From assembly GCF_003259365.1 (NCBI RefSeq), contig NZ_QLLY01000002.1, positions 248,001-312,000 on the forward strand: DNA of 64,000 nucleotides, in the 5' to 3' direction. The stretch's first letter is position 1. Each line of letters opens with the position of its first letter. The notes under the pieces are model-generated. The model searched no databases and was not told the DNA's origin. It saw only the letters and a program-made list of their open reading frames with translations. A program made the translations under genes and the position numbers. The DNA is from Streptomyces sp. PsTaAH-137. GTDB taxonomy: Bacteria; Actinomycetota; Actinomycetes; Streptomycetales; Streptomycetaceae. This document shows positions 18,003 to 26,208 of this stretch, piece by piece.

Positions 18003-19243
18003 GTGGTGGTGTCCCCTGAAGTGGTCTCGGTGGCCAGGTCCTTGACGGGAAGGATCGCATGGACGCGGAACCCGCCGCCGTAGCGCGGGCCGACGGTGAG
18101 GGTGCCGCGCAGGGCGGTGACGCGCTCGCGCATGCCGAGCAGCCCGTGCCCGCCGTTGCCGTCCGCCGCGCCGGGTGCGGGGGCGCCGCCGGGTCCGTCG
18201 TCGAGGACGCTGACCTCCACATTGGCGCCCACCCGGACGACGCTGACCTCGGCCTTCGCGCCCCGGCCCGCGTGCTTCTGTACGTTCGTCAGCGCTTCCT
18301 GCACGACCCGGAAGGCGGCCAGGTCGACGGCCGCGGGCAGCGGCGGGGCGTCCTCGGCGCGGGCCACCTCCACCGGCAGGCCCGCGTGCCGGAAGGTGTC
18401 CACGAGGTCGTCGAGCCGGTCGAGGCCCGGGGCCGGTTCGGTCGGTGCCTCGGGGTCGCCGGTCTGCCGCAGCAGGCCGACGGTGGCACGGAGTTCGTTG
18501 AGCGCGGAGCGGCTGGCCTCGCGGACGTGGCCGAGGGCTTCCTTGGCCTGGTCGGGGCGCTTGTCCATGACGTGCGCGGCGACCCCGGCCTGCACGTTGA
18601 CCAGGGCGATGTGGTGGGCGACGACGTCGTGCAGATCGCGGGCGATCCGCAGCCGCTCCTCGGCGACCCGGCGCCTGGCCTCCTCCTCGCGGGTGCGCTC
18701 GGCCCGCTCGGCGCGCTCCCGGATGGCGTCGACGAAGGCGCGCCGGGAGCGGACGGCGTCACCGGCGGCCGCGGCCATGCCGGTCCAGGCGAAGATGCCG
18801 AGGTTCTCCTGCGCGTACCAGGGCAGCGGTCCCGCCAGCATGGCGACGCCGGTGAGCGTGGTCATCGTGGCCAGGCCGACGCGCCAGGTGGTGGGGCGGT
18901 CGGTGCGGGCGGCGACCGTGAACAGGGCGATGACGGCGGACATCACGATGGGGGCGCGGGGGTCCCCGGTGGCCAGTTCGGCGAGGGAGACGGTCGCGGT
19001 CGCGCCGAGTACGCACATGGGGGCGACGCGCCGGAAGACCAGGGCGGCGGCGCCGAGCACCATCAGGACCAGGCTGAGGGGGTTCGGGGTGCGGGCGCCC
19101 CAGGTGTAGCTGCCTCCGTCGGCGTTGCTGTGGTCGACGAAGGAACCGGCGACCATGCAGACGAGCACGGCGAGGGCCAGGGTGGCGTCGAGGGCCAGGG
19201 GGTGGGTTCTGGCCCAGCGTACGAGGGGGGTCACCGGGGTCAC
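17999..19243 (-). CDS. Two-component sensor histidine kinase (HisKA_3 type)
   Basis: The GTG at 19243, with AAAGGGG upstream, gives 414 residues. The N-terminal half has about five membrane helices and very short loops, so signal sensing is likely within or at the membrane. The dimerisation/phosphoacceptor motif RIARDLHDVVAHH places the phospho-His at 205. An HATPase_c domain follows, with LTNVQKHAGRG (N-box) and GHGLLGMRERV (G-box). It is the cognate partner of the overlapping NarL-type regulator, resembling the DesK-like kinases common in Streptomyces. Confidence 0.95.
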   Translation of the reverse strand: MTPVTPLVRWARTHPLALDATLALAVLVCMVAGSFVDHSNADGGSYTWGARTPNPLSLVLMVLGAAALVFRRVAPMCVLGATATVSLAELATGDPRAPIVMSAVIALFTVAARTDRPTTWRVGLATMTTLTGVAMLAGPLPWYAQENLGIFAWTGMAAAAGDAVRSRRAFVDAIRERAERAERTREEEARRRVAEERLRIARDLHDVVAHHIALVNVQAGVAAHVMDKRPDQAKEALGHVREASRSALNELRATVGLLRQTGDPEAPTEPAPGLDRLDDLVDTFRHAGLPVEVARAEDAPPLPAAVDLAAFRVVQEALTNVQKHAGRGAKAEVSVVRVGANVEVSVLDDGPGGAPAPGAADGNGGHGLLGMRERVTALRGTLTVGPRYGGGFRVHAILPVKDLATETTSGDTTT

Positions 19244-19282
19244 GGTAACGGTCCCCTTTCACGCGGCTGCCCTCCGGGCGCC

Positions 19283-19329
19283 GGTCGGTTCCCCGCGCCC
19301 CTGAAAACGAACTCCGCTCGTTCAGGGGG
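19283..19329 (-). terminator. Hairpin containing a fragment of the dispersed repeat
   Basis: GCCCCTGAA (19297-19305) pairs with TTCAGGGGG (19321-19329) just past the end of the pspA-pspAA unit on the minus strand. The left arm is part of a reverse copy of the dispersed repeat (GGTTCCCCGCGCCCCTGAA), which suggests a repeat has become a terminator. Confidence 0.6.
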
Positions 19330-19341
19330 CGGCGGACCGGG

Positions 19342-19620
19342 TCAGCCCGGGATCAGGCCGTCGTCGGAGAGCATGGCGCGGACCTCTTCGAGGGTCGCGT
19401 CCGGGGACGGGAGGATCAGCTCGGACGGCTCCAGGGAGTCGTCCGGGAGCGGCTCGCCCAGACGGCGTACGGCGTCGAGGAGGGCGGCGAGGGTACGGCG
19501 GAAGCCCTCCTCGTCGCCGGTCTCCATCTCGGCCAGAAGCTCGTCGTCCAGCTTGTTGAGTTCGGTGAAGTGGCTGTCGGCCAGCTTCACCTGGCCCTCC
19601 CCCATGATCCGTACGATCAC
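19342..19620 (-). CDS. pspAA: PspA-associated protein (PspAA domain)
   Basis: This 92-residue protein starts MIVRIMGEGQVKL and fits the PspAA family that accompanies actinobacterial PspA. It is mostly alpha-helical and acidic, without signal or membrane segments. It lies 18 bases downstream of pspA in the same direction, so it is almost certainly co-transcribed. It presumably takes part in the phage-shock/membrane-stress response; its mechanism is not known. Confidence 0.85.
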   Translation of the reverse strand: MIVRIMGEGQVKLADSHFTELNKLDDELLAEMETGDEEGFRRTLAALLDAVRRLGEPLPDDSLEPSELILPSPDATLEEVRAMLSDDGLIPG

Positions 19621-19638
19621 GTCGGCCTCCTCGGGCTG

Positions 19639-20433
19639 CTACTGCTTGTCGAAGCGCGGGGTGTCCTGCGGCTGCTGCGCCTGCTGGGGCTGGCCCTGGC
19701 CGCCCTCGATCGCCTGCTGCGAGGACGGACCGCCGGCCAGCTCCTGCTTCATGCGCTGGAGCTCCAGCTCTACATCCGTACCACCGGAGAGCCGGTCCAG
19801 CTCGCTCTGGATGTCGTCCTTGGCGAGGCCGGAGGAGTCGTCGAGGGCACCGGAGGCCAGCAGCTCGTCGATGGCGCCGGCCCGCGCCTGGAGCTGGGCC
19901 GTCTTGTCCTCGGCGCGCTGGATCGCCATGCCGACGTCGCCCATCTCCTCGGAGATGCCGGAGAACGCCTCGCCGATGCGGGTCTGCGCCTGGGCCGCCG
20001 TGTAGGTGGCCTTGATGGTCTCCTTCTTCGTACGGAAGGCGTCGACCTTGGCCTGGAGCCGCTGGGCCGCGAGAGTGAGCTTCTCCTCCTCGCCCTGCAG
20101 CGTCTGGTGCTGCGTCTCCAGGTCCGTGACCTGCTGCTGGAGCGCGGCACGGCGCGACAGCGCCTCGCGGGCCAGGTCCTCGCGGCCGAGCGCGAGCGCC
20201 TTGCGGCCCTGGTCCTCCAGCTTGGAGGACTGGCCCTGGAGCTGGTTCAGCTGCAGTTCCAGGCGCTTGCGGCTGGTCGCGACGTCCGCGACGCCGCGGC
20301 GCACCTTCTGCAGCAGCTCCAGCTGCTTCTGGTAGGAGTAATCGAGGGTTTCGCGCGGGTCCTCGGCCCGGTCAAGGGCCTTGTTCGCCTTCGCGCGGAA
20401 GATCATCCCCATACGCTTCATGACACCGCTCAT
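19639..20433 (-). CDS. pspA: Phage shock protein A / IM30 family
   Basis: This 264-residue protein starts MSGVMKRMGMIFRAKANKALD. It is predicted to be almost entirely coiled coil from about residue 25 to 215 and ends in a glutamine-rich tail. PspA/IM30/Vipp1 proteins are ESCRT-III relatives that assemble on damaged membrane. The E. coli repressor PspF and PspBC are absent here; only PspAA follows, as expected in actinobacteria. The 295-base divergent region upstream should contain its stress promoter. Confidence 0.94.
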   Translation of the reverse strand: MSGVMKRMGMIFRAKANKALDRAEDPRETLDYSYQKQLELLQKVRRGVADVATSRKRLELQLNQLQGQSSKLEDQGRKALALGREDLAREALSRRAALQQQVTDLETQHQTLQGEEEKLTLAAQRLQAKVDAFRTKKETIKATYTAAQAQTRIGEAFSGISEEMGDVGMAIQRAEDKTAQLQARAGAIDELLASGALDDSSGLAKDDIQSELDRLSGGTDVELELQRMKQELAGGPSSQQAIEGGQGQPQQAQQPQDTPRFDKQ

Positions 20434-20728
20434 GGGCTTCGCGCGCCCCCTTCTACTGACTGATCAAGCCGACGGTCCAGCTCCGGCACTGCGACACCAC
20501 CCACAGTACGGGTCCTGCATCTATTACCGCACTGTCCAGGGGCGGATGCGCTCATCCCCAAGGACGACTGCGTACGGTCCCGCTCCGGCGCAAGGAGTAG
20601 GTGTCCCCCCAAGGGCCGCCCGGACGCACCCGGTGTGTCCCCATGTGCCTCTATGGACGCAGGGTGTTGCCGGATCGTTCCCCATGGGCCTGTGGTCCAT
20701 GCACGACCACCACGTACCCTTGGCTTTT
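20434..20728. other. Divergent intergenic region upstream of pspA
   Basis: No gene is evident in these 295 bases. They separate pspA from the DUF3043 gene and must carry both promoters. An open frame runs through much of the region toward the DUF3043 gene, but it has poor codon content. I did not identify a specific sigma-factor site. Confidence 0.4.
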
Positions 20729-21328
20729 GTGTTCCGTAGCCGATCCAAGGACGACAAGGCGCCGGCCGACAAGGCCCCGGTGACCTCTCTGTCCAAAGAG
20801 ACCCGTGACCCGCAGGCGCCCAAGGGCCGCCCCACGCCCAAGCGCAGCGCGGCCCAGTCGCAGCGCCGCAGCGTGGCCAACACCAAGATGACGCCGAAGG
20901 AGGCCCGCTCCCGCCAGCGCGACGAGCGGCGTTCGGCGATGGAGAAGCAGCGTGCCGCGCTCGCCAGCGGTGACGAGCGCTACCTGCCCGCCCGCGACAA
21001 GGGCCCGGTGCGGCGCTACGCCCGCGACTTCGTCGACTCGCGGTTCTGCATCGCGGAGTACTTCCTGCCGATGGCGGTGATCATCCTCGTCCTGAGCATG
21101 GTCCGCGTCGGCTCGCTGCAGAACATCGCGCTGCTGCTGTGGCTCTTCGTCATCGTGGCGATCGTGATCGACTCGGCCATCACCGGCTTCCGGCTCAAGA
21201 AGCGCCTCGCGGAGAAGTTCCCCGACGAGCGCCGCAAGGGTGCCGTGGCCTACGCCCTGATGCGCACGCTCCAGATGAAGCGACTGCGGCTGCCCAAGCC
21301 CCAGGTCAAGCGCGGAGAGCGGCCCTGA
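20729..21328 (+). CDS. DUF3043 membrane protein
   Basis: From the GTG at 20729 the protein has 199 residues. The first 95 are very basic and polar (VFRSRSKDDKAP, then KMTPKEARSRQRDERR) and probably cytoplasmic. Two membrane helices follow (about 110-127 and 130-152), and then another basic tail. This is the DUF3043 layout seen across actinobacteria; its function is unknown. No Shine-Dalgarno sequence precedes the start, so a leaderless message is possible. Its stop overlaps the start of the next gene. Confidence 0.82.
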   Translation: MFRSRSKDDKAPADKAPVTSLSKETRDPQAPKGRPTPKRSAAQSQRRSVANTKMTPKEARSRQRDERRSAMEKQRAALASGDERYLPARDKGPVRRYARDFVDSRFCIAEYFLPMAVIILVLSMVRVGSLQNIALLLWLFVIVAIVIDSAITGFRLKKRLAEKFPDERRKGAVAYALMRTLQMKRLRLPKPQVKRGERP

Positions 21329-22119
21329 GCACGGACGCCTTCGCCGGGGACGCGCCGGGCGCCTGGCTCCAGAAGCTGGGCGGCCTGCGCAACGTCGTAC
21401 GGCAGGAACTGGTGTCCCGGCAGCTCGACGAGCAGATAGCCGGGCGCTTCCCCGTCGGGCAGCGGCTGCGGGTGCTCGACGTCGGGATGGGCCAGGGCAC
21501 CCAGGCGCTGCGCCTGGCACGGGCCGGGCACAAGGTGACCGGTGTGGACCAGGACCCCGCGATGCTCGCCGTCGCGCAGGCCGCGCTCGCCGCGGAGCCC
21601 GCGGGCGTGCAGGAGCGGGTGCGGTTCGTCGAGGGCAGCGGCATGGAGACCGGGGTCCACTTCCTGCCCGGCAGTTTCGACGTCGTGCTCTGTCACGGCG
21701 TCCTGATGTACGTCGACGAGCCGGACGCGCTGCTCGCGGGACTGGCGCGGATGCTGGCGCCGGGGGGCCTGCTCTCCCTGCTCGTACGGAACGCGGACGC
21801 GCTGGCGATGCGGCCGGGCCTGGCCGGCGACTGGGTCACGGCGCTCGGCGCCTTCGACTCGCTGAAGTACACCAACCGGCTCGGCCTGGACGTCCGGGCC
21901 GACCGGCTCGACGCGCTGACCGAGACCCTCGCCGGGATCGGGGCGCCACTGCACGCCTGGTACGGGGTGCGGGTCTTCACCGACCAGGCCGGCGACGCCG
22001 CGGCGGTGCCGGAGCGCGGGGAGTTGCAGACGCTGCTCGCCGCCGAGGAGCGCGCCGGGCGCAGCGAGCCGTACCGGCGGGTGGCCGCGCTGCTGCATCT
22101 GTGCGGGGTGCGGGGCTGA
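21325..22119 (+). CDS. Class I SAM-dependent methyltransferase
   Basis: The Rossmann motif VLDVGMGQGTQALRLA (about residues 47-62), the acidic VDQDP and the FDVVLCHGVLMYV segment identify a class I methyltransferase. From the end backward the coding frame is clear to at least GTG 21412, but the homologous-looking N-terminus STDAFAGDAPGAWLQKLGG begins at a CTG (21325). That CTG overlaps the previous stop (CTGA) and has GGAGAG 7 bases before it. No ATG or GTG is available between the two, so a CTG start is the best fit and would give 264 residues. The substrate is unknown. Confidence 0.8.
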   Translation: MSTDAFAGDAPGAWLQKLGGLRNVVRQELVSRQLDEQIAGRFPVGQRLRVLDVGMGQGTQALRLARAGHKVTGVDQDPAMLAVAQAALAAEPAGVQERVRFVEGSGMETGVHFLPGSFDVVLCHGVLMYVDEPDALLAGLARMLAPGGLLSLLVRNADALAMRPGLAGDWVTALGAFDSLKYTNRLGLDVRADRLDALTETLAGIGAPLHAWYGVRVFTDQAGDAAAVPERGELQTLLAAEERAGRSEPYRRVAALLHLCGVRG

Positions 22120-22194
22120 TCCTGGCGCGCCGGGGGTCGGCTGTTCGGCCGATCGACGGGAGCGCCCGCCCGGGGCGAACGTGACAATCCGGGC

Positions 22195-23280
22195 ATGACT
22201 GCTTCTTCGCGTTCTCCGCGTACGCGCCTCGTGCTCCCCGTCGCCGCCGTCGCCTGCTCGGCGGCGCTCGTCGGGGGCTGCTCCGACTCCGGCTCGTCGA
22301 ACGCCGGGGACTCGTCGTCGTCCGGCTCGACCACGCAGGCCGCCGCGGCCTCGGGCGGCAACGATCTGCAGGACGCGTACCAGGACGTCATCAAGGACGT
22401 CCTGCCGTCCGTCGTCCAGGTGCAGGCGTCGTCCGACCTCGGTTCCGGCATCGTCTACGACGACAAGGGGCACATCGTGACGAACGCCCATGTGGTCGGC
22501 GACGAGAAGACGTTCAAGGTGACGACGTCGACGAGCGAGGACGAGCTGACGGCGAAGCTCGTCTCCTCGTATCCGGAGCAGGATCTCGCCGTCATCAAGC
22601 TGGACAAGGTGCCGGACGGGCTGAAGGCGGCGGAGTTCGGGGACTCGTCGAAGGTGGAGGTCGGGCAGATCACGCTGGCCATGGGTTCGCCGCTCGGGCT
22701 GTCGTCGAGCGTCACCCAGGGCATCGTCTCCGCGACCGGCCGGACCGTGAGCGAGGGCCGCTCGGGCGGCGGCACCGGCGCGACCATCGCCAACATGGTG
22801 CAGACCTCGGCGGCGATCAACCCCGGCAACAGCGGGGGCGCCCTCGTCGGCCTGGACAGCAAGGTCATCGGCATTCCGACGCTGGCGGCGACCGACCCCG
22901 AACTCGGGGACAGCTCGGCGCCGGGCATCGGCTTCGCGATCCCCGCCTCGACGGTGACCGACATCGCCGACCAGATCGTCGAGAACGGCAAGGTGACGGA
23001 CTCCGGGCGGGCCGAGCTGGGCATCACCGCGCGTGTCGTCGTCGACGGTGATCTTCGGGCGGCCGGGGTCTCGGTGGTCTCCGTGACCGACGGCGGGCCC
23101 GCCGACAAGGCCGGGCTGAAGGCCGGGGACGTCATCACCGAGCTGGGCGACGAGAAGATCACGACCATGACCTCGCTCCAGGAGGCCCTGGCCGACGAGA
23201 AGCCGGACGACAAGGTGAAGGTGACCTTCACCCGGGACGGCGACAAGAAGTCGGCCGACGTCACCCTCGGGGAGATGTAA
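22195..23280 (+). CDS. HtrA/DegP-like trypsin-fold protease with PDZ domain (lipoprotein)
   Basis: This 361-residue protein has a lipoprotein signal ending LVGGC (Cys29) and a Ser/Gly linker. The trypsin-like domain has its catalytic triad at His99 (TNAHVVG), Asp130 (EQDLAVIK) and Ser213 (GNSGGAL). The C-terminal PDZ domain (about 270-355) includes GPADKAGLKAGDVI. It should act outside the membrane in protein quality control. It is monocistronic, with its own ATG and a strong hairpin 36 bases after the stop. All catalytic residues are present. Confidence 0.93.
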   Translation: MTASSRSPRTRLVLPVAAVACSAALVGGCSDSGSSNAGDSSSSGSTTQAAAASGGNDLQDAYQDVIKDVLPSVVQVQASSDLGSGIVYDDKGHIVTNAHVVGDEKTFKVTTSTSEDELTAKLVSSYPEQDLAVIKLDKVPDGLKAAEFGDSSKVEVGQITLAMGSPLGLSSSVTQGIVSATGRTVSEGRSGGGTGATIANMVQTSAAINPGNSGGALVGLDSKVIGIPTLAATDPELGDSSAPGIGFAIPASTVTDIADQIVENGKVTDSGRAELGITARVVVDGDLRAAGVSVVSVTDGGPADKAGLKAGDVITELGDEKITTMTSLQEALADEKPDDKVKVTFTRDGDKKSADVTLGEM

Positions 23281-23315
23281 AAGAGCGCCGCCAGGGGCGC
23301 GGGGGCAACCACAGA

Positions 23316-23366
23316 AAAGCCGCGGACGCGTCTGCTCATGCACCGAGCAGACGCGTCCGCGGCTTT
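23316..23366. terminator. Long perfect hairpin, duplicated at 27268
   Basis: Twenty-two bases from 23316 (AAAGCCGCGGACGCG...) pair perfectly with 23345-23366 across a 7-base loop. The position between convergent genes suits a bidirectional terminator. A near copy lies after cobT at 27268-27321. Confidence 0.85.
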
Positions 23367-23368
23367 CG

Positions 23369-23409
23369 TCGTGGCTGAGCGCGCTGTTCCCCGCGCCCCT
23401 TACGGGGCG
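23369..23409 (-). repeat. Dispersed GC-rich repeat overlapping a gene end
   Basis: This is a reverse-orientation copy (GCGCTGTTCCCCGCGCCCCT, then TACGGGGCGG). The TTA at 23400-23402 is the stop codon of the following minus-strand gene, so the repeat supplies its terminal codons. A second partial forward copy (CCAGGGGCGCGGGGG) lies at 23290-23304. Confidence 0.78.
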
Positions 23410-23618
23410 GCCTCCTCGGCGTGAAGGCTCATGGGGCCGTAGATCTCGTTGGTGTCCTCGAAGAGGGTCACCTGGTCGGCGCCGCCCTCGGCGAGTTCCT
23501 TCCAGTACTCCCCGATCCAGGACTCCGCGTCACCCTGGGTCGGGAACTCCTCGGGCTGCACCGCCGGAGGCACCTCCGTCCCGTCGGACTTCTCGAACCG
23601 CCACGTCCACGCCGCCAT
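23400..23618 (-). CDS. Small conserved hypothetical protein
   Basis: The ATG at 23618, with GGGAGG at good spacing, gives 72 residues starting MAAWTWRFEKSDG. It is acidic and soluble, with several aromatic residues (WIGEYWKELAEGG), and resembles a family of small Streptomyces proteins of unknown function. The longer frame starting at 23723 would overlap the divergent cobU start and is not supported. Its last codons and stop fall in a dispersed repeat. Confidence 0.75.
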   Translation of the reverse strand: MAAWTWRFEKSDGTEVPPAVQPEEFPTQGDAESWIGEYWKELAEGGADQVTLFEDTNEIYGPMSLHAEEAAP

Positions 23619-23710
23619 GTCAGCCTCCCGGTATCGGATGTCCGATGCGCGATGTCCCTGGAAGCCTAGCCGGGCGAGCGGCGCCCGAAGCCGCGCGGGA
23701 GGATCTTCCT

Positions 23711-24916
23711 GTGGAACTGACACTGCTCGGCACCGGTGCCCCCGAAGGACTGCCCCGCCCCGACTGCCCCTGCGCCGCCTGCGCGGGTGCCCTCGGCGCG
23801 GACGCCCGCGGCGCGACGGCGGTGCTGATCGACAAGGTGCTGCTGCTCGATCTGACGCCGGGCGCGGTGTTCGCCGCGGCCCGCGCGGGGCACAGCCTCG
23901 CCGGAGTGCGGCAGGTGCTGCTCACGCACCCGCACGACGGGCCCGCCGTGGAGGTCCCGGCGGGGCTGCCGCAGCCGGTGCGGGTGCCGGACGGGCGCGA
24001 GCTGGCGCTGATCAGCGGGCACCGGGTGCGGGCGCTCGCCCTGGACGCGCCCGGCACCGGGTACGAGGTGACGGGGCCGGACGGGGTGCGGGTGCTCTAT
24101 CTGCCGCCGGGGGCCGCGCCCGCCGGGCTCGAAGCGGCGCGGGCCCCGTACGAGCTGGTCCTCACCGATGTGGTGGGGCGCCCGGACGCGCTGGCGCGGC
24201 TGCGGGCGAGCGGCGCCGTCGGGCCGACCACGGACGTCGTCGCCGTGCACCTCGGGCACGACGCGCCGCCGGGCGCCGAGCTGGCCCGGCGGCTCGCGGC
24301 GGCGGGCGCCCGCGCGGTGCCGGACGGGACGACCCTGGACGTCGGGGCGTACGAGGACGTGCCCGACGTGCCGCGCAGGACGCTGGTCCTCGGGGGCGCC
24401 AGGTCGGGCAAGTCGGTCGAGGCCGAGCGGCGCCTGGAGGCCTTCCCCGACGTGCTGTACGTGGCGACGGGCGGCACCCGGGGCGGCGACGCCGAGTGGG
24501 CGCAGCGCGTCGGCGCGCACCGGGAGCGGCGGCCCGGGTCGTGGCGCACCGCCGAGACCTGCGATCTCGAACCGCTCCTCGCCGACGCCTCGGACCCCGC
24601 GCCGCTGCTGATCGACTGCCTGTCGCTGTGGCTGACGTACGCCATGGACGAGGTCGGGGCCTGGGACGACGCCGAGTGGGCGGGCGGCGGGGAGAAGGCG
24701 CTGCGGGAGAAGGTGGCCGGGCTGGTGGCGGCCGTGCGGTGCACCCGGCGCACGGTGGTGGCCGTGTCGAACGAGGTGGGGTCGGGGATCGTGCCCGCCA
24801 CCGCCTCCGGGCGGCGCTACCGCGACGAGCTGGGCCGGCTGAACGCCGCGTTCGCCGCCGAGTGCGAGCACGTCCTGCTCATCGTGGCCGGTCAGGCGCT
24901 CACGCTGCGCGGCTGA
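23711..24916 (+). CDS. cobU: Adenosylcobinamide kinase/guanylyltransferase (CobU) with N-terminal degenerate metallo-beta-lactamase-like domain
   Basis: The GTG at 23711, with GGGAGGA upstream, gives 401 residues. Residues 1-215 resemble a PhnP-like metallo-beta-lactamase fold (LLGTGAPEG, then C19-x-C21-x2-C24), but the metal motif is THPHDGP instead of HxHxDH. Residues 223-401 are CobU: P-loop GGARSGKS (228-235), guanylylation His270 in GAHRERRP, and LLIDCLSLWLT. CobU phosphorylates adenosylcobinamide and converts it to the GDP form. Its 3' end overlaps the convergent methyltransferase by 17 bases. Confidence 0.92.
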   Translation: MELTLLGTGAPEGLPRPDCPCAACAGALGADARGATAVLIDKVLLLDLTPGAVFAAARAGHSLAGVRQVLLTHPHDGPAVEVPAGLPQPVRVPDGRELALISGHRVRALALDAPGTGYEVTGPDGVRVLYLPPGAAPAGLEAARAPYELVLTDVVGRPDALARLRASGAVGPTTDVVAVHLGHDAPPGAELARRLAAAGARAVPDGTTLDVGAYEDVPDVPRRTLVLGGARSGKSVEAERRLEAFPDVLYVATGGTRGGDAEWAQRVGAHRERRPGSWRTAETCDLEPLLADASDPAPLLIDCLSLWLTYAMDEVGAWDDAEWAGGGEKALREKVAGLVAAVRCTRRTVVAVSNEVGSGIVPATASGRRYRDELGRLNAAFAAECEHVLLIVAGQALTLRG

Positions 24917-25985
24917 CGCCCGGGTCGGGGTTGCGGCGCGCGATGACCCGGTAGGCGTTGGAGAAGCCGGTGCGGTCGGGCAGCGGGGAGAGCAGGTGGT
25001 CCGCGGCCCGTGCGGTGAGCAGTGCGGGGGTGCTCGCGTGGGTCAGCGCCCGGCGCAGGCCGCGCTGGAGGTCGCTGGGGGCCTTGGTGCGCCACGGGTC
25101 GTCGGCGGCGGGCAGGCAGTGGCCGAGGAAGAGCGCGCAGGCCGCCGTCAGGTCGTGCGGCAGATGGGGTGCGCGGCGGTCGACGGCGACGACGGTGTAG
25201 CCGAGGGCGGCCAGTTCGGTGCGCAGGTTGGCGAGCGGGATGAGGTGCAGGTGCTGCGGCTGGAAGTACGAGACCCACCACTTGCCGAGCAGTTTCGCCC
25301 AGCGGCTCTCGGGGTCGGGCAGTTCGATCATGAGGTGGCCGCCGGGGCGCAGGACGCGGCGGGCGGCCTTCAGCTCCTCGCGCGGGTCGAGGGAGTGCTC
25401 CAGGTAGTGGAACATGCTCATCGCGTCGTAGCGGCCCGCGAGCCGGGGCGCGAGTTCGGTGAGGAAGCCGCGGTGGGCCTCCTCGATGCGGCCGGCCCTG
25501 CGGCCCTCCTCGACGCCGTCGCCGATGTCGAGCCCGTCGAACGCGGTGTAGGGCAGGACCTCCTTGGCCACGGCCGGGAAGTGGCACGGGCCGGTGCCGA
25601 CGTCGAGCCAGCTCTCCGGTTCGATGTGCCGGAACATGGCGTGGGCGGCGGCCCGGTGGCGCTTGGCCGAGGGGCGGCCGCCGAAGATCTTCTCGGCGTG
25701 GCCGGCGCGCAGGCCGTCGTAGAAGTCGCGGTAGTAGAAGTTCAGGCCCTCGGGGGTCAGCCGCGGGTTCTGGAACGAGTGGTCGCAGGCCCGGCACTGG
25801 TCGACGGTGAACGTGCCCGGCTTGTGCTGGAGGAGGTCCGTGGTGCGCAGCCGGGTGCGCAGCTTCGTCGAGCCGCACCAGGGGCAGTCGGGGCGGCGCG
25901 GTTCGTGGAAGCGCTCGGTGCCGCGGGCGAGTTCGGTGAGATAGGCGGGGCGGCGCTCGGCGACGGCCTGGGCTGTGGGGGGCAT
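24900..25985 (-). CDS. Zinc-ribbon class I SAM methyltransferase
   Basis: The protein has 361 residues. The N-terminus carries two Cys pairs (CPWCG at about 34-38 and CRACDH at about 68-73) that should bind zinc, as in the C-methyltransferase-like families. A Rossmann domain follows, with WLDVGTGPCHF and the acidic GLDIGDG, and then MFHYLEHSLDPREEL. The substrate is unknown; sugar-nucleotide or small-molecule methylation is possible. The 223-base divergent space to cobT includes its promoter. It sits between cobU and cobT but reads the opposite way. Confidence 0.82.
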   Translation of the reverse strand: MPPTAQAVAERRPAYLTELARGTERFHEPRRPDCPWCGSTKLRTRLRTTDLLQHKPGTFTVDQCRACDHSFQNPRLTPEGLNFYYRDFYDGLRAGHAEKIFGGRPSAKRHRAAAHAMFRHIEPESWLDVGTGPCHFPAVAKEVLPYTAFDGLDIGDGVEEGRRAGRIEEAHRGFLTELAPRLAGRYDAMSMFHYLEHSLDPREELKAARRVLRPGGHLMIELPDPESRWAKLLGKWWVSYFQPQHLHLIPLANLRTELAALGYTVVAVDRRAPHLPHDLTAACALFLGHCLPAADDPWRTKAPSDLQRGLRRALTHASTPALLTARAADHLLSPLPDRTGFSNAYRVIARRNPDPGVSRAA

Positions 25986-26208
25986 GGGACTCCTTCGGCT
26001 CCACGGGCGGGCGACGGCCGCGATACGACAATCCGAACGGCAATCCGATACGAAAGGGAACGTAAGGGATCATCGACGGCCTTTCAATGACGTTGTGCGT
26101 TCGACCCATCGCATGGCGTAACCGGCGGTCGGAAAGCCGTCGTGACCTGCCCTGTGACAGGCGGGACACCAGGGACTCGGCGCGCGTGCGGCCGGTACTG
26201 TTCGGCGA

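Noticed and set aside
25986..26208. Search for a cobalamin riboswitch before cobT, cobU or cobS
   Set aside because: I could not find the conserved B12-box (GCCACTG) in any of the three upstream regions.
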